Positions 44,888 through 53,976 of a DNA stretch of 64,000 bases are shown one piece after another. This DNA comes from an uncultured bacterium (GTDB lineage: Bacteria; Cyanobacteriota; Vampirovibrionia; Gastranaerophilales; Gastranaerophilaceae). How positions within the stretch are numbered: the stretch's first letter is position 1; every line of letters begins with the position of its first letter. A program made the position numbers and the translations under genes. The notes beneath the pieces are model-generated. The model worked only from the letters and a program-made list of their open reading frames with translations. It did no database searches and was not told the origin of the DNA. The DNA is taken from assembly GCA_900547155.1 (NCBI GenBank), contig URFH01000003.1:59303-123302 (forward strand). The letters run 5' to 3'.

Positions 44888-46003
44888 GATAAAAATTTTT
44901 CTCAAACGCCTCATAACGCTATTTCGCCGGATATTGAGTTTGTAATGACAATGGACGGCTCATGCGGGCTGTATAACAGCAGCGTTGGCGATATTTATCA
45001 TTCTTCTTACGGCGCCCTGTCAGAAGCAAAGGAAAAGTTCATACGCCCTTTAAATTTTCATAAAAATTTTCTTCAAAAAAAAGAAATAAAGGTTCTCGAT
45101 GTTTGCTCGGGCATTGGCTATAACACAAAAGCCTTTTTGAATTACCTTTTCAATTCTAAAATTGCGCCCGAAACAAAAATCCATATCGACGCAATAGAAA
45201 TAGACAAAAAACTGACCCTCCTTTCTCCATTTATAAAAGATGGGTTGAGGGACTGCGCATGTTCGTATTTTTTGTTCGCCAATTTGCAGGAGGATATTTT
45301 CCCGGAAATAGAACAGGTGAATTCTGTTGTTTCAGATTCAAAAAACAGGCCATTTTTAAGCCGTGCTGTGGTCGATTTGTTTCAAAAATACAGATTTGAC
45401 AGGTATAAATATAACCACCGGAGCCGTTATCTTTCGTTTTTACATAATATATATTATCAATACGTATCGAAACGCAATAAAAAGGCATTGAAAGCCCTTA
45501 AAATGAACAATTTTACATTCCGCCCGCATTATATGGACGCGAGGCTTTTCTTGAAATCAGCAAAAAACGGATATGATATTGTGTTTTTGGACGCTTTTAC
45601 GCCCTTAAAATTGCCAACCCTCTGGAGCGAAGAATTTTTTGCTCGGCTTTATGAACTTATGAATCCGGATTCAATGCTGGTCACATATTCTAATTCCGCT
45701 GCAGTAAGAAATGCAATGCTCAAGGCTGGATTTTTTGTTGGCAAGACTTTTGATACAAAAAAACGCCCCTCAGGAACAGTTGCTTCCAAAAATAAGAATT
45801 TTATCGAACATCCGCTCGATGAATTTGATTTTGGGCTAATTCAAACAAACGCTGGGGTTGCTTTTAATGATCCGGCCTTAGATTGGCCGCCGGAAAAAAT
45901 TCTGGAGGAATATAATGCAAAAAAATCGCGTTTAAACCTTCCGTCCTCCAGTTCCTATATAAAATCACACAAAAGAAAAGAGGAAACGCTATGTACGACG
46001 TAG
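44885..46003 (+). CDS. MnmC/MnmD-like SAM methyltransferase
   Basis: 372 residues. The N-terminal SSVGDIYHSSYGALSEAKEK matches the substrate-side signature of the MnmC methyltransferase family. The SAM motif is KVLDVCSGIGYNTKAFL (69-85), and the family-specific VFLDAFTPLKLPTLWSEEFF is present. MnmC/MnmD proteins methylate 5-aminomethyl-2-thiouridine at the tRNA wobble position. This protein is longer than MnmD (about 250) because of an insertion between the SAM motif and the DAFTP motif (about residues 150-225). It overlaps the following FAD enzyme by 13 bases, which recalls the fused two-domain MnmC. Confidence 0.82.
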   Translation: MDKNFSQTPHNAISPDIEFVMTMDGSCGLYNSSVGDIYHSSYGALSEAKEKFIRPLNFHKNFLQKKEIKVLDVCSGIGYNTKAFLNYLFNSKIAPETKIHIDAIEIDKKLTLLSPFIKDGLRDCACSYFLFANLQEDIFPEIEQVNSVVSDSKNRPFLSRAVVDLFQKYRFDRYKYNHRSRYLSFLHNIYYQYVSKRNKKALKALKMNNFTFRPHYMDARLFLKSAKNGYDIVFLDAFTPLKLPTLWSEEFFARLYELMNPDSMLVTYSNSAAVRNAMLKAGFFVGKTFDTKKRPSGTVASKNKNFIEHPLDEFDFGLIQTNAGVAFNDPALDWPPEKILEEYNAKKSRLNLPSSSSYIKSHKRKEETLCTT

Positions 46004-47253
46004 TCATTTGCGGCGGAGGCACTGCAGGGTGCGCGGCAGGATATATTGCCGCAAAAAACGGCCTAAAAACACTTATTATCGAAAAAAACATTCACCTCGG
46101 CGGGTCAATCACCTCTGCGCTTGTTGTCCCGGCAATGAAATCGGACACTTGCAACATAAACTGCGAATTCTACAACGAATTTGTGAAAAAAATGTCGGAA
46201 TATGGTGGTCAAATAACCTATTCTGACGGAAATACAGGCTGGTTTAACCCTGAAATTGCAAAAATAGCGCTCGATTCGATGATGAAAGAGGCGGGTTGCG
46301 AAGTTTTATTCGGTTGTGAGGTAAAAGACGCAGAATGTTATGATGATAACATTAAAAAAATCAAAATTTCAAATGGAATATTATCACTATATATCGAATC
46401 GGGTTATTTTATAGACTCAACAGGAAATTCAAAACTAGGAAAAATTTTAAATCATAAATTTTTGACTGACAAAAAAAATGAACAACCGATGACATTGCGC
46501 TTTAATCTTTCGGGAATCGATATGAAAAAATTCTGCGAATGGATAATGGAGCTGGATAAGGATAGAGAAGTCACGACTTGTGCCCAAATCAATGGTGAAA
46601 TGCATATGTCGACGGCATATACCTGGGATAAGTCTAAAAGCTGGGCATTAAGACCCATTTTTGAGGCTGGAATAAGGGACGGCGTGATAAAAGAGGCTGA
46701 CAGCGCCTATTTTCAGGTGTTTTCGGTTGCAGGAATGAAAGGAACGTTGGCGTTCAACTGCCCGAGAATCCTGTCTGACAAGGAATTGAGCCCTGATAGT
46801 ATTCAGGATGTTTCTTTTGCGGTAATTGAGGGCAGAGAGCAGATTTGGAGGCTTTATAACTTTGTAAAACGCTATTTCCCGGGTTTTGAGGAAGCTTATA
46901 TATCAAATATTGCTGATATGCCCGGTGTGAGGGAATCCTCGCGCTTTGAGGGCGAATATGTTTATTCAAAAGAGGATATGACAGCCTCGAAAACCTTTGA
47001 AAATCCCGTTTTGCACGCAAGCTACCCGATTGACATACATTCTTACAAAAAAGACACCTCGACGCTTGAAAAAGCTGTGAATGACTACTATTTGCCGGTT
47101 GAAAGCTTAAAATCCGCTCAGTTTAAAAATTTATACTTTGCCGGACGCAATTTATCCGCGACTTTTGAGGCACAGGCTGCGTTGAGGATTCAGACTTCCT
47201 GCTTTTCTATGGGGGAGGCGGTTGCCAAGGATATTTTACGCCGACAAAAATGA
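45991..47253 (+). CDS. FAD-dependent oxidoreductase (FAD_oxidored family)
   Basis: 420 residues. The dinucleotide motif VVICGGGTAGCAAGYIAAKN (4-23) is followed by EKNIHLGGSITSALV. The C-terminal LYFAGRNLSATFEAQAALRI closes the FAD site as in the PF12831 group. The substrate is unknown; members act on varied small molecules. GAGG precedes the ATG. Because it starts inside the methyltransferase gene, the pair is translationally coupled. It is not a DAO-type oxidase like the oxidase half of MnmC, so equivalence is only a hypothesis. The last 18 bases overlap the convergent glycosyltransferase gene. Confidence 0.85.
   Translation: MYDVVICGGGTAGCAAGYIAAKNGLKTLIIEKNIHLGGSITSALVVPAMKSDTCNINCEFYNEFVKKMSEYGGQITYSDGNTGWFNPEIAKIALDSMMKEAGCEVLFGCEVKDAECYDDNIKKIKISNGILSLYIESGYFIDSTGNSKLGKILNHKFLTDKKNEQPMTLRFNLSGIDMKKFCEWIMELDKDREVTTCAQINGEMHMSTAYTWDKSKSWALRPIFEAGIRDGVIKEADSAYFQVFSVAGMKGTLAFNCPRILSDKELSPDSIQDVSFAVIEGREQIWRLYNFVKRYFPGFEEAYISNIADMPGVRESSRFEGEYVYSKEDMTASKTFENPVLHASYPIDIHSYKKDTSTLEKAVNDYYLPVESLKSAQFKNLYFAGRNLSATFEAQAALRIQTSCFSMGEAVAKDILRRQK
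46377..46396. repeat. 20-base repeat, copy 3, inverted, inside a gene
   Basis: The plus strand reads AATATTATCACTATATATCG, the exact reverse complement of copy 1 at 44174-44193. It falls inside the FAD oxidoreductase coding sequence. Confidence 0.6.
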
Positions 47254-48357
47254 TTCTTTAACAAGCTTTCGCAGCTCCTCCATAGCCTCATTGCATTCCG
47301 AGTTAAGAAGTTCAAGTATTTGAATATTTTTTGTCTTCATTTGCGCGGCTGTTCGGGAGTCAGGCAAATTTCCACCAAGGAGTTCATCCACAGTAATATA
47401 TTTATAGCCTAATCTTTCAAAATCGCCTATTTTGGGGCTGGAAACAATCGGAATAAGATTGGCGCCTATATATTCGATAAGCTTTGTCGGACAGGCAACT
47501 TGATTTACGACAATATCGTCGCGCAGGATAAATCCAAAGTCAAAACCTTCATATTCTTTTTGGATTAATCCCGGGGAGACAGATTTTATCGTAACATTAG
47601 GATAATCCCCGAGAAGATTCTCAAAAAACGCCTTATCGGGCGAAATTATTTTGATTTCTAGATTTTGCGGCAATTTTTTAATCACATCAACCATTTGTTC
47701 TGCATTTTGCCATTTATTCGTGCCGCCGGAGTAAATAATTTTGCATTTTTTCGCATTTTCTTGTATTGACGGGAGTGTCAGCCTGTGTGAAGTAAAAATT
47801 GGCAGCTTAATAAATTGAACATGCTCCATGTTGTACTTATTTTTGTAGAATTCAATCATATTTTCAGATACGCAAACTAGGGCTTTTAAATGAGGGAATA
47901 ACTCGCGCTCATAGAGCTCCGCAAGCTTGATTTTGCCAGAATCCACACTGCCGAAACGCATTTCCTCCACAACGCAGCCATGAGCGTCAAGAATAATTTT
48001 ATGGCTGTATTTTTTTAGATATTCAAGCGGAATTTTCATCGCACTGTACAGACTGTGTATGTAAATGCAGGAAGCAGCCTCAAAAAGGCCATCCAGACTG
48101 CGTTTTGTTACGGATTTATAGGAATCAACTTTTTTATTGTAAAATCGGGATGGCGATTTGAACAGTCTGTGCAGGCAGTTTGAAAAACATCGGCCCCAAT
48201 ACCTTATAGTGCTGACGTTTTTTATGTTTTCAACATATATTTTGTTAAAATCGGCGAGAATATCATCGATTGCAACAATCCGGCGGTTCATTCCGTCTTT
48301 TTCTATTCTTCTGGTGACAATATTTCCGATTATTAGTACAAAATTGTCTTTTTGCAT
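47236..48357 (-). CDS. Glycosyltransferase (GT-B fold)
   Basis: 373 residues, last gene of the leftward sugar operon. The C-terminal Rossmann half is visible as CKIIYSGGTNKWQNAEQMVD, NLEIKIISPDKAFFEN and CPTKLIEYIGANLIPIVSS. The last holds the acidic residue in the place where GT-B enzymes bind the nucleotide-sugar. The N-terminal half is more divergent, so donor and acceptor are unknown. GGGAG lies eight bases before the ATG, which lies 25 bases inside the upstream glycosyltransferase gene. Confidence 0.83.
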   Translation of the reverse strand: MQKDNFVLIIGNIVTRRIEKDGMNRRIVAIDDILADFNKIYVENIKNVSTIRYWGRCFSNCLHRLFKSPSRFYNKKVDSYKSVTKRSLDGLFEAASCIYIHSLYSAMKIPLEYLKKYSHKIILDAHGCVVEEMRFGSVDSGKIKLAELYERELFPHLKALVCVSENMIEFYKNKYNMEHVQFIKLPIFTSHRLTLPSIQENAKKCKIIYSGGTNKWQNAEQMVDVIKKLPQNLEIKIISPDKAFFENLLGDYPNVTIKSVSPGLIQKEYEGFDFGFILRDDIVVNQVACPTKLIEYIGANLIPIVSSPKIGDFERLGYKYITVDELLGGNLPDSRTAAQMKTKNIQILELLNSECNEAMEELRKLVKESFLSA

Positions 48358-49535
48358 AAAATTAGCTCCCTATACGCATTATAGCTCAGCAGATTATCTT
48401 GTATTTTTTGTATCAGTTTTTCAGAAACAGATTCTACTGTATGGTTTAAAACTGAGTATTTATGGCACATTACGCCTTGCTGATATTTTTGCCCTTTTAC
48501 ATATATTTCATCAAGAATTTCCGAAAAAGTACGCTGCGCAAACTCTTTATAAAGATTATAATTTGTACCGAGCACATAATCAAATGCTTCGTAAAAATAC
48601 GCAAATTTATTAATTTTTATCGGCCTGTATGAATACGGAAGAAGCACTGCAGGTATTTTTAAGCCGGAAGCCTCAATTACCGATGTTCCCATAGCAAAGA
48701 TAATATCACAGTGGCATAACATATAACTGTGAAGCGTCGATATGTCAGAAATAGTGCCGACAAAGCGCAAATCCAATTTATTCTTATATTTTTCGGTATT
48801 AATAAGCCGTTTTGAATCACCGTCACCGATGATATGTACAATTTTCTTCTTTTTAGTGTCGTAATTCACGAGATTATCAAGAACAGCAATAAGCGGATAA
48901 ACCTTTTCTTTCACAAGCCTGCCCAGTATGCAGATATTGATTTCATCAGCACTAATCAGTCCCGTATTTGCCTCTTCAGAGGGAATCGGGCAGCAGACCG
49001 GAAGATAATCTTTGCTCAAATCAATGTCAAACAACATCTTTTGGTAGTTCAAATTTTCAAAATCCATAAAATAACACGCATTCATTGAGGTGAATTCGGT
49101 TAAAAGATTCTTCATTCTACGATATTTTTTATTGTAGAATGTTTTCAGGAAAAACTTCTGAAAAATCATTGGATAATTCTGGAGTTTTGCACCTTTTGGC
49201 ATAATGTGAAGCACATTGAGCGGGTGTATGCACCAGAACAACAATTTTGTATCAATATTTTCAAAATTCAATGCTTTATTTAGCCGGTTAATATTAGAAA
49301 TTGGTGTTATAAGTGCCTCTATGTCAGGAATTTGCGATTTTTCATCATCGGTGTAATCTATGAAGTTCAGTTTTTGAAAAAGAGGATTGTTGCGTATAAA
49401 ACCGTCTTTATAATCAACAAAATAAACCTGTGTACCAAAATTTTCGCACAAATAACTTCCGAGTCTGGCAAAAAGCAATTCAGCACCGCCTGCAACTTTT
49501 GAGGGGTAGAAGAATGCAAGTTTATTCAAATTCAT
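48333..49535 (-). CDS. Glycosyltransferase family 4 type
   Basis: 400 residues from the ATG at 49535 ([24 protein letters not shown] six bases upstream). A longer frame to 49610 lies inside the aminotransferase gene and is rejected. GT4 landmarks: the N-terminal GGAE loop, [32 protein letters not shown], and [20 protein letters not shown] with the E-x(7)-E region partly kept. It probably transfers a sugar, perhaps the 3-acylamino-3,6-dideoxyhexose made by its neighbours, to a glycan. It overlaps fdtB by 14 bases. Confidence 0.87.
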   Translation of the reverse strand: MNLNKLAFFYPSKVAGGAELLFARLGSYLCENFGTQVYFVDYKDGFIRNNPLFQKLNFIDYTDDEKSQIPDIEALITPISNINRLNKALNFENIDTKLLFWCIHPLNVLHIMPKGAKLQNYPMIFQKFFLKTFYNKKYRRMKNLLTEFTSMNACYFMDFENLNYQKMLFDIDLSKDYLPVCCPIPSEEANTGLISADEINICILGRLVKEKVYPLIAVLDNLVNYDTKKKKIVHIIGDGDSKRLINTEKYKNKLDLRFVGTISDISTLHSYMLCHCDIIFAMGTSVIEASGLKIPAVLLPYSYRPIKINKFAYFYEAFDYVLGTNYNLYKEFAQRTFSEILDEIYVKGQKYQQGVMCHKYSVLNHTVESVSEKLIQKIQDNLLSYNAYRELILCKKTILY

Positions 49536-50610
49536 TAATAACCTCAACAACTTTCTGCATTTCAGCTGCGGAAAGAACCGGTGAAATGGGGATACTAAGA
49601 ATTTCTTCATGTATTTTTTCGGTTATCGGAAAGCTCAGATTGTTCCATTCTTTAAAACACTGCTGTTTGTGCGGCGGAATAGGATAGTGGATTAAAGTTT
49701 GTATTCCGTTATCAAGTAAAAATTGTTGAAATTTGTTCCTATTTGCAGTTCTTACCGGGTAAATGTGCCAGACGTGAGATTCACGTGCATAAGTTTCGGG
49801 CAGGGTAATAAGTGGATTTTTGATGTTTTTTGAATAAAAATCTGCAATTTTTCTTCTTTTTTCGTTATCTTCATCCAAAAATCTGTACTTGATATCAAGT
49901 ACAGCCGCCTGGATTTCATCAAGGCGGCTATTAATACCCTGAAGGATATTGTTATATTTAATATTAGAACCATAGTTTCTAATTGCTCGGATTTTTGCAG
50001 CCAATTCGTCGTCATTTGTTGTTACACAGCCGCCATCACCAAGACAACCTAAATTTTTGCCCGGATAAAAACTAAAACCTGAAGCATCACCGAGATTTCC
50101 GGTTCTTTTGCCTTTGTATATCGCACCATGGGCTTGTGCGGAATCTTCAATTATCTTTAGATTATATTTTTTAGCAAGTTCCCAAATTTTTTCCATCTCT
50201 ACAGCCTGCCCATAAAGATGAACAACCATAATTGCTTTGGTTTTTGGTGTTATTTTTTCTTCAATTAAATCAGGATTTATGTTATAGGTTTTTAAATCCG
50301 GTTCAACAAGCACAGGCGTGCAGTTATTCTGGGTAATAGCAAGAATTGAAGCTATATATGTGTTTGCCGGTGCAATAATTTCATCACCAGCGCCAAAACC
50401 ATAGCCTTTAATAATTAAGTTCAACGCGTCCAGCCCGTTAGCACAGCCAATGCAGTGTTTTACTCCACAAAACGCAGCAAAATCAGATTCAAATTTTTCA
50501 TCTTCTTTCCCGAGAATGTACCATCCTGAGTCAAGTACACGCTTTATTGCGGCGTCTATTTCAGGACGAAATCTCTCGTTTATTTTATGTAAATCCAGAA
50601 ATTTAATCAT
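49522..50610 (-). CDS. fdtB: dTDP-3-keto-6-deoxyhexose aminotransferase (FdtB/QdtB type)
   Basis: 362 residues, DegT/DnrJ/EryC1/StrS family. The PLP lysine lies in [29 protein letters not shown] and [23 protein letters not shown] N-terminal sequence, [27 protein letters not shown] and [11 protein letters not shown] are typical. It transfers an amino group to C3 of the 3-keto sugar nucleotide made by FdtA. Start at 50610 (GAGG upstream). It overlaps the acyltransferase by eight bases. Whether the sugar is Fuc3N or Qui3N cannot be told from this protein. Confidence 0.88.
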   Translation of the reverse strand: MIKFLDLHKINERFRPEIDAAIKRVLDSGWYILGKEDEKFESDFAAFCGVKHCIGCANGLDALNLIIKGYGFGAGDEIIAPANTYIASILAITQNNCTPVLVEPDLKTYNINPDLIEEKITPKTKAIMVVHLYGQAVEMEKIWELAKKYNLKIIEDSAQAHGAIYKGKRTGNLGDASGFSFYPGKNLGCLGDGGCVTTNDDELAAKIRAIRNYGSNIKYNNILQGINSRLDEIQAAVLDIKYRFLDEDNEKRRKIADFYSKNIKNPLITLPETYARESHVWHIYPVRTANRNKFQQFLLDNGIQTLIHYPIPPHKQQCFKEWNNLSFPITEKIHEEILSIPISPVLSAAEMQKVVEVINEFE

Positions 50611-51052
50611 TTTTTGCCTCATATTGTTTCACAAGATAAGTTTGCCCATCCGCAACATCTTTTGTAACAACGCTTCCCGCGGCAATCATAGCATTTTCAC
50701 CGATTATAACACCCGGCAATACAGTAGAATTTGCACCTATGGAAGCACCGCGTTTTACCACTGTAGAAAGGCGTTTGAAGCTTCGATTTCCTGATTTTGG
50801 ATATTTATCGTTGCAGAATGTCACATTTGGCCCAATAAAAACATCGTCTTCCACCCTTATGCCGTCCCAGAGCTGGACGCCGCATTTTATTGTCACATTA
50901 TCACCAATTTTCACATCATTTTCTATAAAACAATGCGAGCAGATATTACAATTTTTACCAATTTGAGCCTGCGGCAAAACCACACAGAATTGCCAAATTC
51001 TAGTATTTTCACCTATATGAGATGATTGTACATCAGATAATTCACTTATCAA
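50603..51052 (-). CDS. fdtC: Hexapeptide-repeat N-acyltransferase (FdtC/QdtC type)
   Basis: 149 residues of left-handed beta-helix repeats ([40 protein letters not shown], then [20 protein letters not shown]). FGPN-like segment [14 protein letters not shown] and the ending GSVVTKDV are typical of the 3-N-acetyltransferases that finish dTDP-Fuc3NAc or dTDP-Qui3NAc. It follows the GNAT gene with no intergenic base and precedes fdtB, the usual pathway grouping. Confidence 0.87.
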   Translation of the reverse strand: MISELSDVQSSHIGENTRIWQFCVVLPQAQIGKNCNICSHCFIENDVKIGDNVTIKCGVQLWDGIRVEDDVFIGPNVTFCNDKYPKSGNRSFKRLSTVVKRGASIGANSTVLPGVIIGENAMIAAGSVVTKDVADGQTYLVKQYEAKND

Positions 51053-51571
51053 TTATAAAAACCTCTTTAAATATTTAGGGCGTATTTTTAAGTAATCTTC
51101 TCTTGTGTATTTGTAAAACACATCTTCGTCTGTTTCTTCATAGATTTTTGCTCCAAATCTTTCATGAAAAGCCCTTACACGTTCGTTTTTCCTGCGGACT
51201 TCAAAGTGACTTGCAGCAAAGTTTAGAGAAAAAAAGGCAAATTCATATATTAAAAGAGCAGATTCAATAGCGGTAGAAGTCGGTGCACCATCCTTTACAA
51301 GCCAACTTCCCCAGCTAAAACTGTTGTCTTTTATATCATATATTCTGACTGTACCGAGTGGCTCTTTTTCTTTGGATTCAATAACAAAATACCACTCATC
51401 ACTTTTCTTCTTATAGTTTTTTATGTAGTCGGTTTGTTTTTCAATATTATATTCGGTTTTATTCAAATATGCGCTTTTATCTTCATTTGTTCTTAAATCT
51501 AAAATAAATTGCGCGTCTGATATTTCAACATCTCTTAAATTTATATTTTTTCCTTTAACAAATTTTTCCAT
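51053..51571 (-). CDS. GNAT acetyltransferase in the amino-sugar operon
   Basis: 172 residues. RimJ/RimL-like GNAT: INLRDVEISDAQFILDLRTN, EKEPLGTVRIYDIKDNSFSW, and FSLNFAASHFEVRRKNERVR with the following FHERFGAKIYEE helix. The usual Q/RxxGxG loop is not clear (LVKDGAPTSTAIES takes its place). It sits between fdtA and fdtC, overlapping fdtA by 17 bases. It could acylate the same or a second amino sugar, so the operon has two acyltransferases. Confidence 0.83.
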   Translation of the reverse strand: MEKFVKGKNINLRDVEISDAQFILDLRTNEDKSAYLNKTEYNIEKQTDYIKNYKKKSDEWYFVIESKEKEPLGTVRIYDIKDNSFSWGSWLVKDGAPTSTAIESALLIYEFAFFSLNFAASHFEVRRKNERVRAFHERFGAKIYEETDEDVFYKYTREDYLKIRPKYLKRFL

Positions 51572-51971
51572 TTTCCCCCTTTTGAATATTCAGATACTCC
51601 TCATAATCTCTTATGTACTCATTTTCATCATAATAAGTACTTGCAAGCACAAGCAAAATTGCATTATACGAAAAATCATACATCTCTTTCCAGAGCATTT
51701 TATCTAAATACAGTGCTTGATGAGGGTTGTTGAGTTCAACAATTTTCTGATTCGTCCCATCATCAATTTTCACCTTACAACTGCCGTTTATTGCAATAAG
51801 CAGGAATTCTGAGTTTTTATTTGCGTGGCAGCCCCTTGCGACACCGGGTTTTGTATCAAAAATATAAAAAATGCGCTTTATATCAAAAGGGCAATTGTTC
51901 CCTTGTTCGAATGAAACAAGATGCCCGCGTTCATCGCCAAAAACTTTAGTATCTATTAAGTTATAATTCAT
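51555..51971 (-). CDS. fdtA: dTDP-4-keto-6-deoxyglucose 3,4-ketoisomerase (FdtA/QdtA type cupin)
   Basis: 138 residues, single cupin domain. The family pattern is RGHLVSFEQGNNCPFDIKRI, FDTKPGVARGCHANKNSEFL, then INGSCKVKIDDG. It moves the keto group from C4 to C3, giving the substrate for FdtB. The motif usually written HAHK reads HANK here, so the second histidine is replaced by asparagine. AGG lies five bases before the ATG. It is the first gene of the leftward six-gene operon; the genes for dTDP-glucose synthesis (rmlA, rmlB) are not in the window. Confidence 0.86.
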   Translation of the reverse strand: MNYNLIDTKVFGDERGHLVSFEQGNNCPFDIKRIFYIFDTKPGVARGCHANKNSEFLLIAINGSCKVKIDDGTNQKIVELNNPHQALYLDKMLWKEMYDFSYNAILLVLASTYYDENEYIRDYEEYLNIQKGENGKIC

Positions 51972-52060
51972 AATTACCTGCTCTAAAAAAGTATATCTAA
52001 TAAATGGCTAACTGACAAATTATTTACATTGCTTAAATTTATTTGTGCTAACATATTGAT

Positions 52061-52702
52061 ATGTTCACGGGTATTATTGAAGAAAAAGCAACCATCACTT
52101 CACTCGAAAAGCAGCAAAACGGTGCGATTTTAACCGTTTCGTGCTCAAAAGCTGCACTTGATACAAAAATTGGCGATAGTATCGCTGTTAACGGCGCCTG
52201 TTTGACTGTTGTTGAAATAGAAAACGACGGATTCAAGGCATTTGCCTCTTATGAAACACTTAAACTCACCACTCTCGGCCTTTTAAAAGCAGGGGACAGC
52301 GTAAACCTGGAAAGAGCGCTCAGACTTTCTGACAGATTGGGCGGACATATTGTTTCGGGGCATGTTGATGGGGTTGGAGCCTTTATTTCTTCAACAAAAA
52401 TCGGCGAAGCCTTTAAAATGATTTTTGAAATCCCCGAAGATTTGATGAACGAGGTTGTAAAAAAAGGTTCAATTGCAATCGACGGCGTAAGCCTTACAGT
52501 TGCCGAAGTTTCCGGCAATAAAATCGCGGCTGCGGTCATTCCCCATACTTATAAAAACACCCTTTTGGGTGATTTACGACCAAATTCAGCGGTTAATATA
52601 GAAACTGATGTCATAGGCAAATATGTGGGCAAAATGCTCGCTGCCGGAAGAAAAGAATCAAAAATAACAGCCGATTTTCTGGAAAGGAACGGTTTTATAT
52701 AA
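52061..52702 (+). CDS. ribE: Riboflavin synthase, alpha chain
   Basis: 213 residues. It dismutates two 6,7-dimethyl-8-ribityllumazine molecules to riboflavin. Two lumazine-binding beta-barrels in tandem: MFTGIIEEKATITSLEKQ ... DSIAVNGACLTVVEI, GGHIVSGHVDGVGA, then KGSIAIDGVSLTVAEVSG and VIPHTYKNTLL. No Shine-Dalgarno sequence is present; TAACAT (52049-52054) ends six bases before the ATG. The upstream gap is only 89 bases with no FMN riboswitch. It is followed immediately by ribBA. Confidence 0.95.
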   Translation: MFTGIIEEKATITSLEKQQNGAILTVSCSKAALDTKIGDSIAVNGACLTVVEIENDGFKAFASYETLKLTTLGLLKAGDSVNLERALRLSDRLGGHIVSGHVDGVGAFISSTKIGEAFKMIFEIPEDLMNEVVKKGSIAIDGVSLTVAEVSGNKIAAAVIPHTYKNTLLGDLRPNSAVNIETDVIGKYVGKMLAAGRKESKITADFLERNGFI

Positions 52703-53976
52703 TGAATTTAGTTGAAAATATCATAAATCAATTCAAAAGTAACGAAGCGCGCTTTGATACGATTGAAGAAGCAATCGAAGCTATCAAAAAGGGCGGAATG
52801 GTTATCGTAGCGGACGATGAATCACGCGAAAATGAGGGCGATTTAATTTGCGCGGCCGAATTTGCGACTGTTGAAAACATAAATTTTATGATTACGGAAG
52901 CAAAAGGCATAGTTTGCACGCCAATATCGCCCGAAAGAGCCGAAAAACTCGGGCTTGACAGCATGGTTAAGAACAACACAGACGTTAAAGGCACTGCGTT
53001 TACACAGAGCGTTGATGCTGACCCGAAATTCGGGGTAACTACGGGCGTTTCGGCGATTGACCGCTCGGTTACGATAAAATTAATTGCAGATGACAACACA
53101 AAACCGTCAGATTTGCGCCAGCCGGGTCATGTTTTTCCCTTAATTGCCAAAAGAGGCGGGGTTCTTGAGCGCGTCGGACACACAGAAGCTTCTATTGATT
53201 TATGCAGGCTTGCAGGGCTTAAAGACGCTGCTGTTTGCTGTGAAATCGTTAATCCTGACGGTTCTATGGCACGCAGGGATGATTTGCGCAAATTTGCTGA
53301 CAAATACGGCATAAAATTCATCACAGTTGCCCAGCTAATCGCCTACAGGCTCCGAAATGAACGTTTGATGAAAAGAGAAGCCGAAGTTAATCTGCCGACA
53401 AAGTTCGGTGTATTCAGACTTCTTGGTTACAGGCATGTTTTGACCGGTCAGGAGCACGTTGCACTGGTAAAAGACGACGGTTCCGACAAAATACCGCTTG
53501 TCAGAATGCACAGCATATGCCTTACAGGCGACACTTTCCACAGCTTGCGCTGCGACTGCAACAGCCAGCTTGAAAATTCAATGAAAATGATTAACGAGTA
53601 CGGAAAAGGCGCTGTTGTTTACCTTTTGAACCATGAAGGGCGCGGAATCGGCATTGTAAACAAAATAAAAGCCTACGCACTTCAAGACGCAGGCGCTGAC
53701 ACGATTGACGCAAACCTTAAACTCGGTTTCAACTCGGATTTGCGCGATTACGGCGACGGAGCTCAGATTTTACTTGATTTAGGCTACAAAAAGTTTAAAC
53801 TAATTACTAACAACCCTCAAAAAATCATCGGACTTGAGGGATACGGGCTGGAAATTGTTGACAGAGTGTCGGTTGAGTCTGAATTTACAAAATACAACCA
53901 GAAATACCTTTGCACAAAAGTCAACCGCATGCACCACATGATTGAACTCGGCAAAATGGAGCAAAAAAATGGGTAA
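52702..53976 (+). CDS. ribBA: Bifunctional DHBP synthase / GTP cyclohydrolase II
   Basis: 424 residues. The N-terminal RibB part (about 10-215) contains VIVADDESRENEGDLICAAE, GIVCTPISPERAEKLGL and GHTEASIDLCRLAGL. The C-terminal RibA part (about 220-415) contains RMHSICLTGDTFHSLRCDCN with the zinc cysteines, LLNHEGRGIGIVNKIKAYAL and LITNNPQKIIGLEGYGL. It supplies both starting intermediates of riboflavin synthesis. Overlaps ribE by one base. ribD and ribH are not in the window. Confidence 0.96.
   Translation: MNLVENIINQFKSNEARFDTIEEAIEAIKKGGMVIVADDESRENEGDLICAAEFATVENINFMITEAKGIVCTPISPERAEKLGLDSMVKNNTDVKGTAFTQSVDADPKFGVTTGVSAIDRSVTIKLIADDNTKPSDLRQPGHVFPLIAKRGGVLERVGHTEASIDLCRLAGLKDAAVCCEIVNPDGSMARRDDLRKFADKYGIKFITVAQLIAYRLRNERLMKREAEVNLPTKFGVFRLLGYRHVLTGQEHVALVKDDGSDKIPLVRMHSICLTGDTFHSLRCDCNSQLENSMKMINEYGKGAVVYLLNHEGRGIGIVNKIKAYALQDAGADTIDANLKLGFNSDLRDYGDGAQILLDLGYKKFKLITNNPQKIIGLEGYGLEIVDRVSVESEFTKYNQKYLCTKVNRMHHMIELGKMEQKNG

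Noticed and set aside
51972..52060. FMN riboswitch upstream of ribE
   Set aside because: The gap is only 89 bases and lacks the conserved RFN stems and sequences.
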